Shown here piece after piece: positions 58,719-64,000 of a stretch of DNA of 64,000 nucleotides; positions within the stretch are counted from its first letter, which is position 1, and every line of letters begins with the position of its first letter. The position numbers and the translations under genes were made by a program. Under the pieces are notes generated by a model. The model ran no database searches, was not told where the DNA came from, and saw nothing but the letters and a program-made list of their open reading frames with translations. This stretch comes from Methylotenera_A sp031422335 (GTDB taxonomy: Bacteria; Pseudomonadota; Gammaproteobacteria; Burkholderiales; Methylophilaceae). The stretch covers positions 1 through 64,000 of the forward strand of contig JANOQW010000022.1 in assembly GCA_031422335.1 (NCBI GenBank), given 5' to 3'.

Positions 58719-59624
58719 TTATAGTCGATACAGCCAGTAATGATCCACCAGCAAGGCAGCAAAAAGTAAGGTTAAGTACAGAATAGAAAACTTAAACATG
58801 CTTTTTGCCAGCGCATCAGAATATTTGCAATACAAGCTATAAGCGTACCACATAAAAATTGCGTTTAATATGGCGCTAGAAGCCAAGTAAATAAATCCGC
58901 TCATGCGGATGGCAAATGGCATTAAAGTGACTGCCACCAAAATAATGGTGTACAACAAAATTTGTAAGCGCGTATATTCCTCGCCATGCGTCACTGGCAA
59001 CATGGGCAAGCCAGATTTTGCATATTCGTCACGGCGATAAAGTGCCAGCGCCCAAAAATGCGGCGGTGTCCAAGCAAATATAATCAGCACTAAAATCCAC
59101 GCTTCGGCAGAAACTACGCCAGTGACTGCGGCCCAGCCAAGTGCAGGTGGCATGGCGCCAGATAAGCCGCCAATCACAATATTAAGCGGCGTGGCTGGTT
59201 TTAAAAAAATGGTATAAATAATGGCGTAGCCAACAAAAGTTGCCAGCGTGAGCCACATGGTGAGTGGATTCACAAATATATATAAAATAGCCAAGCCTAT
59301 GCTGGCCATTAAGCTGGCGAATATAAAAGTCTGTTTAGATGTCACTTGGCCCGTAGGCAGCGGTCTGCCGCGTGTGCGTGCCATTTTGGCGTCAATCGCT
59401 TGCTCTACCAAACAATTAAAGGCCGCCGCCGCACCAGAGGCCATGCCTATACCAACGGTGGCAGCAAGTAATATTTGCAGCGGCACCATGCCAGGCGTGG
59501 CTAAAAACATGCCAATCATCGCGGTGAACACAATGAGCATAGTGACGCGGGGCTTGCATAAAGCGAGAAAGTTACTAAAACTTGATCTTGCTGGTTGCAT
59601 GTTCATTTCAGTCGCTGCGCTCAT
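58719..59624 (-). CDS. cyoE: Protohaem IX farnesyltransferase (haem O synthase)
   Basis: A 301-residue polytopic UbiA-family enzyme that farnesylates haem B to haem O, the first step toward haem A for the oxidase. The prenyl diphosphate motif is NCLVEQAIDAKMARTRGRPLPTG, the second is LYRRDEYAKSGLPMLPVTHG; eight or nine hydrophobic segments. Also called ctaB. It follows ctaA on the same strand. Confidence 0.96.
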   Translation of the reverse strand: MSAATEMNMQPARSSFSNFLALCKPRVTMLIVFTAMIGMFLATPGMVPLQILLAATVGIGMASGAAAAFNCLVEQAIDAKMARTRGRPLPTGQVTSKQTFIFASLMASIGLAILYIFVNPLTMWLTLATFVGYAIIYTIFLKPATPLNIVIGGLSGAMPPALGWAAVTGVVSAEAWILVLIIFAWTPPHFWALALYRRDEYAKSGLPMLPVTHGEEYTRLQILLYTIILVAVTLMPFAIRMSGFIYLASSAILNAIFMWYAYSLYCKYSDALAKSMFKFSILYLTLLFAALLVDHYWLYRL

Positions 59625-59660
59625 TGAATCTCTCTAGTTTTATCTCTTTATTAATTGCAA

Positions 59661-60647
59661 TTAGGCTTTTAAAGCAGTTATTTTTGAATTTAATACCACG
59701 ACTGAAATCAGCAATAAAGCCGCGCCTATATTATGCCCTACTGCTAGCGCTAGGGGAAGATGTAACACTAAATTGGCGATGCCTAAAATAATTTGAACCG
59801 CCAATAAACCCAGCATAATCAACGCGATTTTTTTGAGTAGTGGCTGTTTGAGTAAGCTTGAACCCAGCCAACCAAGATATATAAATGTGACTAATGCGCC
59901 GATACGATGTGTCCACTGAATGGCTGTGTAAGCTGCCAATGGCAAGGGTTTTCCATCGTTACCCACACCTAGCTCACGAAACCAATTAAAGGCATTACTA
60001 AAGTCCATCTCAGGAATCCACATGCCATGACAGGTAGGAAAATCGGTGCAGGCCAAGGCCGCGTAGTTAGTGCTTGTCCAGCCACCTAAAAATATTTGCA
60101 TAAATAATACAACTATTGCGCCACGAATGCCGAAACGTACTGCCGGTGATAGTTGAATATGGCTAGCGATGGCACCCCAGTGACGATGGCATAACCAAGT
60201 AAGAATTGCCAGCGTACTCATGCCGCCAATTAAATGCGCACTGACAATAATCGGTCGTAATAATAGGGTCACTGTCCACATCCCTAATGCTGCCTGAAAA
60301 ACAATCAGTGCCAATAAAAAACTCGGTAACCATTTAGCAACTTTAATTTCATCACGCTTACGCCAAGCTTGTACGAAAATTGCCAGCACCAGCAACCCCA
60401 GAGCACCTGCAAGATAGCGGTGAATCATCTCCTTCCAAGCTTTGCCATGCTCAATGGGAGATTCTGGATACGTAACTTGTGCGTGCGCAATGGCACTTTC
60501 GCTTTGCGGCACGGTGAGAGTACCATAGCAACCTGGCCAATCAGGGCAGCCCAAACCTGCATCAGCCAGTCTGACATAAGCACCAAATCCTACTACGCAA
60601 ACTGCCAACAGGGTAGCCCACAATACTAATATATTAAACGTACGCAT
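59661..60647 (-). CDS. ctaA: Haem A synthase CtaA
   Basis: A 328-residue membrane protein (about eight helices) oxidising haem O to haem A. The N-terminal VRLADAGLGCPDWPGCYG and central ALACTDFPTCHGMWIPE are conserved cysteine regions, with haem-ligand histidines in the HRYLAG and WTHRIGALV segments. It lies between the SCO-like gene and cyoE, the standard order in betaproteobacteria. Confidence 0.95.
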   Translation of the reverse strand: MRTFNILVLWATLLAVCVVGFGAYVRLADAGLGCPDWPGCYGTLTVPQSESAIAHAQVTYPESPIEHGKAWKEMIHRYLAGALGLLVLAIFVQAWRKRDEIKVAKWLPSFLLALIVFQAALGMWTVTLLLRPIIVSAHLIGGMSTLAILTWLCHRHWGAIASHIQLSPAVRFGIRGAIVVLFMQIFLGGWTSTNYAALACTDFPTCHGMWIPEMDFSNAFNWFRELGVGNDGKPLPLAAYTAIQWTHRIGALVTFIYLGWLGSSLLKQPLLKKIALIMLGLLAVQIILGIANLVLHLPLALAVGHNIGAALLLISVVVLNSKITALKA

Positions 60648-60707
60648 TTCTTTACTTTCGTTTATCTTAAGTTTAACTAGATTCTTACCAGACCCTTAAC
60701 TAGGCTA

Positions 60708-61304
60708 TTAACCAGCCCAGGAATTTTTAAGCAAACGCGTTAAATCGCTGCGTAAACCTTTGGGGTCAAATTTATCTGGGTAACTCATCATCAAATTTCC
60801 TAATGGGTCCACCAAGAACACATTGCCTTTTCTAGCATCAAATTCAGCAGAAAATTTAACCATTTCAGCATCGACACCCACCAAAATAACCAAATCAGGG
60901 TATTTTTTTTGAATGTCACTATAGGCCTGCAAGCCAATATCGGCGGGCACTAGCAGCACACGCTGTACACGGTCAATATCTTTGTTAATTGAGGTATGCA
61001 CTTGCTTTAGCATGTGCACGCGCGCAGCGCAGACTTCAGCACAGCCTGTGGCATCAACAGTTACCAGATTCCAAATTTTGTTCCATTGTTCAGGCTTAAA
61101 CGCTTTGCCTTGTAAATCTTTTAGCATGGGAATCTGCAAGCTTTTTGGTGGTTGTACTAAATTGCCATAACTTTTACCAGTGGGTTTTAAATCAATAAAA
61201 TGTAGCAAAACTGCCATGGTAAAAGGTAAAACAAATACCAATATAAGCAGGTAAAATGTTTTCATACTTCTTGGTTTTGATTGGTCTTGAATCGGCTCAG
61301 ACAT
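60708..61304 (-). CDS. SCO-like membrane-anchored thioredoxin-fold protein
   Basis: A 198-residue protein with one N-terminal membrane helix and a periplasmic thioredoxin-like domain. It has a C-x3-C motif (GCAEVCAARVHML) as in SCO1/SenC copper chaperones, but lacks the following proline, and the conserved copper-binding histidine near the end is replaced in VFLVDPLGNLMMSYPD. It may therefore be a redox helper, not a copper donor (inference). I chose ATG 61304, after the SURF1 stop, over a TTG at 61319. Residues 115-127 (ADIGLQAYS) are encoded by a repeat copy. Confidence 0.85.
   Translation of the reverse strand: MSEPIQDQSKPRSMKTFYLLILVFVLPFTMAVLLHFIDLKPTGKSYGNLVQPPKSLQIPMLKDLQGKAFKPEQWNKIWNLVTVDATGCAEVCAARVHMLKQVHTSINKDIDRVQRVLLVPADIGLQAYSDIQKKYPDLVILVGVDAEMVKFSAEFDARKGNVFLVDPLGNLMMSYPDKFDPKGLRSDLTRLLKNSWAG
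60923..60959 (+). repeat. Palindromic element copy inside the SCO-like gene
   Basis: A forward copy with a 17-base exact match (GCCTGCAAGCCAATATC) to the purK copy; the right half is decayed. It lies antisense to the gene and is read as PADIGLQAYSD, a third frame of the element. Confidence 0.5.
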
Positions 61305-61308
61305 GCAA

Positions 61309-62055
61309 TTAACGCTCAACTTTCTTAATATTTAATACGATATAAATCACTAGCAGCGTCAGCGCAAAACCAAACCATTGGTAGGCATAACCCAAATGCA
61401 TGGTGACCCGCTCGCCAGGTGGCGCCCAATTTCTAACAAAGCCACCAGCGTTACTTTTTGCATCTAGCCGCACCACAAAAGGTTGCACCACAAATGGCAC
61501 CGATTTCGCATAACGTGCCATGTCTAAATTTTGCCAAACTGGCTGCCAAACACCATCAACGGCTGGTGGCGTATCCATAGTGAAGAATTTACTGGCTGGC
61601 AGCCCAATATCACCTTCTATTTGTTGCTTACCTTGCGGCGTTTCTATGGTGGGTGGCTCAGGCACTTCTCCCACATTGGCGGCGGTTCTAGGCACCCAAC
61701 CACGGTTTACCAGCACGTAAGTATTGCTGCCTTCAACTTGCATCGGCGTTAACACATGAAAACCAGCTACGGTATTTTGTACTTGGTTATCGAGCAATAA
61801 TTGATAGCGCGTATCGAATTGTCCAGCAAATTTAACCCGCTTATAACGCCAAGTTTCCAGCGTTTCATTTTTTAGGTCCGCTATTTTAGTAGGAAGCGCC
61901 ACTGCTGGGTCGCTCAAACGCGCAGTCAGTTGCGTTTGCAAGTTACGTCTTGTATCCGCTTTGTTGTATTGCCACAACCCCAATTTGATACAGACTCCCA
62001 ACATAAGCGCGGTGGCTAATGTCATCCAAATACTTGGGCGGAACGTATATTTCAA
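61309..62055 (-). CDS. SURF1 family cytochrome oxidase assembly protein
   Basis: A 248-residue protein with a transmembrane helix at each end (about 10-28 and 222-240) and a periplasmic domain between. GLWQYNKADTRRNLQTQL, YLVNRGWVPR-like (here YVLVNRGWVPRTA) and HLGYAYQWFGFALTL match the Surf1/Shy1 family. It supports haem A insertion into cytochrome c oxidase. It precedes the SCO-like gene and is five bases from its start. Confidence 0.94.
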   Translation of the reverse strand: MKYTFRPSIWMTLATALMLGVCIKLGLWQYNKADTRRNLQTQLTARLSDPAVALPTKIADLKNETLETWRYKRVKFAGQFDTRYQLLLDNQVQNTVAGFHVLTPMQVEGSNTYVLVNRGWVPRTAANVGEVPEPPTIETPQGKQQIEGDIGLPASKFFTMDTPPAVDGVWQPVWQNLDMARYAKSVPFVVQPFVVRLDAKSNAGGFVRNWAPPGERVTMHLGYAYQWFGFALTLLVIYIVLNIKKVER

Positions 62056-62187
62056 ACTTCAAATCCTCTATTGCAACTTAAGCGAATTGCTGCGGGTCTA
62101 CTAAATTGCTACATTGCGCATTTAATTGCATAATTTGTTTGATTACTGCTTTAATTGCGCATCCTATAACTACAAAAAGAGCACACT

Positions 62188-62397
62188 ATGTTACTCAAAA
62201 TTCTTATCATCATCATGCTACTGTTTGTTTTTGGCAGCCTGTTCATTTCTTTTTACCATTTAATGCGTGGTGAGCAAAACGAGAAAGTAGTTAAGGCGCT
62301 GACATGGCGTATTGGCATTTCAATCACTTTATTTTTGTTGCTAATGATAGGTTTTTATACTGGATTTATTGGCAATCCCAATCCACATCCATCATAA
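62188..62397 (+). CDS. DUF2909 (twin transmembrane) protein
   Basis: A 69-residue protein with two hydrophobic helices (about 3-25 and 42-62) separated by a short polar loop YHLMRGEQNEKVVKALTWRIG, matching DUF2909. It is found next to cytochrome oxidase assembly genes in many beta- and gammaproteobacteria and here lies on the opposite strand between SURF1 and ctaG. Its role is not known. Confidence 0.88.
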   Translation: MLLKILIIIMLLFVFGSLFISFYHLMRGEQNEKVVKALTWRIGISITLFLLLMIGFYTGFIGNPNPHPS

Positions 62398-62409
62398 ACT
62401 ACCAAGCGT

Positions 62410-63006
62410 TTAATTTAAGGCTGAGGCGGCTTTTTCAGCAAGTGCTGCTTGCGAAAGGCCTGCGTTACCATTGTAAAATGAGTAGTTCAATGTCACGGTG
62501 TGCACATCAGCCGGAATATCAGGCTTTACATAAAACATAATCGGCATTTCCTTATTCTCTCCTGCTTTCAAGGTTTGTTCTTTGAAACAAAAACATTCAA
62601 TCTTTTTAAAATATAAACTAGCCAATTCTGGTGTAATGCTTGGTACAGCCACGCCCAGTTGACTAATTTCTGCATTATTTTTTGCGGTGTAACTGGTCAT
62701 GGTAATTTCACCAGGGTGCACTTTCATGCTGGTTTGTTTTGGGTGAAAACTCCAGCCCAGACCTGGCATGGTATTGCCAGTAAATATAACAGTTACCCAA
62801 CGCGTTTTATCAATTTTTTGTGAAGTGTCAAACTTAGTCGCTGAGCTGTCTGCTCTGCCATTTAGACCAAACTCTCTACACATCACATCATAAAGCGGAG
62901 CTACTGCAAAACTAAACGCTAAACCGGCAAACACGATAATGCTCAACTTCCAGGCAAGCCGCTTATTAATCGACGACAACAAGCTTTTCTTATCACTAGC
63001 ACTCAT
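62410..63006 (-). CDS. ctaG: Cytochrome c oxidase assembly factor CtaG (Cox11)
   Basis: A 198-residue copper chaperone for the CuB site. It has one N-terminal membrane helix (about 18-36), then a periplasmic immunoglobulin-like domain with PLYDVMCREFGLNG, the copper-binding CxC in KKIECFCFKEQTLKAGE and MPIMFYVKPDIP. All family residues are present. It follows the small assembly gene on the same strand. Confidence 0.96.
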   Translation of the reverse strand: MSASDKKSLLSSINKRLAWKLSIIVFAGLAFSFAVAPLYDVMCREFGLNGRADSSATKFDTSQKIDKTRWVTVIFTGNTMPGLGWSFHPKQTSMKVHPGEITMTSYTAKNNAEISQLGVAVPSITPELASLYFKKIECFCFKEQTLKAGENKEMPIMFYVKPDIPADVHTVTLNYSFYNGNAGLSQAALAEKAASALN

Positions 63007-63024
63007 TCAAATACACCCTAATAT

Positions 63025-63129
63025 TTATTTTGTGTAAATCACAAAAACATACAAAGCAACGGCTAATATGCCAATCGTCCAGCCAACTAATAAATTTTTT
63101 TTCTTTAATTTATCTTTATTTTGATTCAT
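63025..63129 (-). CDS. Cytochrome oxidase small assembly protein, 34 aa
   Basis: A small gene. The translation is MNQNKDKLKKKNLLVGWTIG followed by ILAVALYVFVIYTK: a Lys-rich cytoplasmic start and one transmembrane helix. It sits just upstream of ctaG, the place occupied in many betaproteobacterial oxidase clusters by a short single-helix protein annotated as cytochrome oxidase small assembly protein. Identification rests on size, topology and position. Confidence 0.8.
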   Translation of the reverse strand: MNQNKDKLKKKNLLVGWTIGILAVALYVFVIYTK

Positions 63130-63147
63130 TTTAAATCCTATTTACGA

Positions 63148-63624
63148 TTATCTTAACGTGCCAGTTCTTTGTTTTAATTGCTTCGCCAATAACTCACGCT
63201 GCTTTCTTGTTAGGTAGCGTCCCACTTCAATTTCTTTACCATGCGATTGCAGATACAAATGCAGTTCGCCGTTAGCTAGCTCATGTTGCGTAACCTTCAC
63301 CCAATATGGGTTAATTTCTTGCTGGCTGACACTTTCACCAACGCAACGCTCAATCAGCAAGCTATCACCTTCTATGCTAATGCTTTCATAATCAGTTTCA
63401 TGCTTGTTGACATAATAAAAGGCATACGCAAGTGCAACTACCTCTAAGCCTACAAATGGTAACACCAACCAAGCGCCTAGAAAACAAAATGCAACGCCTA
63501 TAACACAAGGAATCAATGTCAGCAAAATGATGACTCTCTGCTTACTCACAGCGCTCAATGCACTGTTAGGTTTAAAGGTAACTTTAAAGCTGTTACTAGC
63601 GTCTATCTCAGATACTACCATCAT
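63148..63624 (-). CDS. DUF2244 membrane protein
   Basis: A 158-residue protein with two adjacent transmembrane segments (about 30-70) and a C-terminal soluble domain with ERCVGESVSQQEINPYWVKV and KEIEVGRYLTRKQRELLAKQLKQ, typical of DUF2244. The family is usually found near cytochrome oxidase or ctaG genes, as here; function unknown. It starts downstream of a terminator that follows coxC, so it may be transcribed separately from coxC. Confidence 0.85.
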   Translation of the reverse strand: MMVVSEIDASNSFKVTFKPNSALSAVSKQRVIILLTLIPCVIGVAFCFLGAWLVLPFVGLEVVALAYAFYYVNKHETDYESISIEGDSLLIERCVGESVSQQEINPYWVKVTQHELANGELHLYLQSHGKEIEVGRYLTRKQRELLAKQLKQRTGTLR

Positions 63625-63670
63625 GCCTCCACAGGAAATATGATTGTTTTAGCTCGAAATAATTCACTGC

Positions 63671-63714
63671 AAAAAAACAAAAACAAACGCCACAAGGCTA
63701 CCCTTGCGGCGTTT
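63671..63714 (-). terminator. Intrinsic terminator after coxC
   Basis: On the minus strand AAACGCCGCAAGG and CCTTGTGGCGTTT pair with one mismatch and are followed by TTTGTTTTTGTTTTTTT. It ends or attenuates the cox transcript. Confidence 0.85.
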
Positions 63715-63732
63715 AATCAAACTAATTAAAAA

Positions 63733-64000
63733 TTAAAGCCAGTATACGAATATGAATAAGAATAACCACACTACGTCCACAAAGTGCCAATACCAAGCCA
63801 CCGCTTCAAAGCCAAAATGGTCATGTGAATTAAAGTGGCCTTTCATGACGCGAAACAAAATAATACTCAACATAATGGCACCCATAGTGACATGCAAGCC
63901 GTGGAAGCCTGTGAGCATGTAGAAGGTAGCGCCATAAATACCAGTTTTAATGGTAAAGCCAGCTTCTGCGTATTCATGCATCTGTAGATACAAGAATATT
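63733..64000 (-). CDS. ctaE: Cytochrome c oxidase subunit III, C-terminal fragment
   Basis: The last 88 or so codons of a reverse-strand gene that continues past the right edge. The sequence includes YGATFYMLTGFHGLHVTMGAIML and FGFEAVAWYWHFVDVVWLFLFIFVYWL, the hallmark end of haem-copper oxidase subunit III (also called coxC). It belongs to the same cluster as ctaG and the other assembly genes. Confidence 0.97.
   Translation of the reverse strand, partial: IFLYLQMHEYAEAGFTIKTGIYGATFYMLTGFHGLHVTMGAIMLSIILFRVMKGHFNSHDHFGFEAVAWYWHFVDVVWLFLFIFVYWL

Noticed and set aside
1..64000. CRISPR arrays, insertion sequences, integrases or prophage genes
   Set aside because: No regular spacer-repeat array and no transposase or integrase motif is seen on either strand.

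Overview
The window is a stretch of chromosome from a betaproteobacterium, most likely a methylotroph of the Methylophilaceae (Methylotenera-like). This rests on the moderately AT-rich composition and on gene sets typical of that class: rplU-rpmA-obgE-proB, the ctaB-ctaA-SCO-like-SURF1-ctaG cytochrome oxidase assembly block with a DUF2909 gene, a NUDIX-ThiE fusion, a DUF815 ATPase, and a 1297-residue DUF3683 FAD/Fe-S oxidoreductase. The genus is inferred. No prophage, integrase, transposase or CRISPR array is visible.

Layout. 0-4.3 kb: 5' end of clpB, then a probable copper-uptake operon (DUF2946 protein, TonB-dependent receptor, periplasmic BNR-repeat protein). 4.4-12.4 kb: DUF808 and YnfA membrane proteins, a molybdopterin oxidoreductase, then murJ, ribF, ileS and lspA. 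12.5-17.8 kb: rpsT with a long Ala/Lys/Pro tail, purEK, and rplU-rpmA-obgE-proB. 17.8-25.7 kb: ispB, pilD-coaE-zapD-yacG, a copper chaperone, and NUDIX-ThiE/DUF815/argJ. 25.8-33.3 kb: a diguanylate cyclase, cysS, a TPR protein and an L,D-transpeptidase sharing a similar C-terminal domain, two cyclophilins, lpxH and a ferredoxin. 33.3-39.4 kb: a signalling trio (PP2C phosphatase, FHA protein, GAF/HD-GYP phosphodiesterase), nusB-ribH and an OFA-type transporter. 39.5-45.8 kb: phoBR behind a clear Pho box, envelope lipoproteins including a 42-residue entericidin, an exported methyltransferase and a DUF3095 protein. 45.8-46.6 kb: a gene-poor, structured region ending in a 45-residue basic protein. 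46.6-58 kb: the giant oxidoreductase, TlpA-like thioredoxin and HemJ-like proteins, a lipoprotein with a divergent TetR regulator, a PfkB kinase, olsBA for ornithine lipids, and apaH. 58-64 kb: cytochrome c, tRNA-Arg(CCG) and the cytochrome c oxidase assembly block, running into coxC.

The most notable signal is a dispersed 37-bp palindromic element. Its arms are TGCCCTGCA and TGCAGGGCA and its central core is CCAATATCCATGCGGCC. I count eleven copies (about one per 6 kb) plus two weaker ones. Four lie between genes. Seven lie in frame inside protein-coding genes: ileS, ribF, purK, lpxH, a SCO-like gene, and the secretion signals of a cyclophilin and a lipoprotein. Four of the coding copies are read in the same frame (ALQANIHAA-like peptide) and two in another frame (AAWILAC-like peptide). 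The pattern resembles the Rickettsia palindromic elements. I know of no description of it in this group, but I cannot search.
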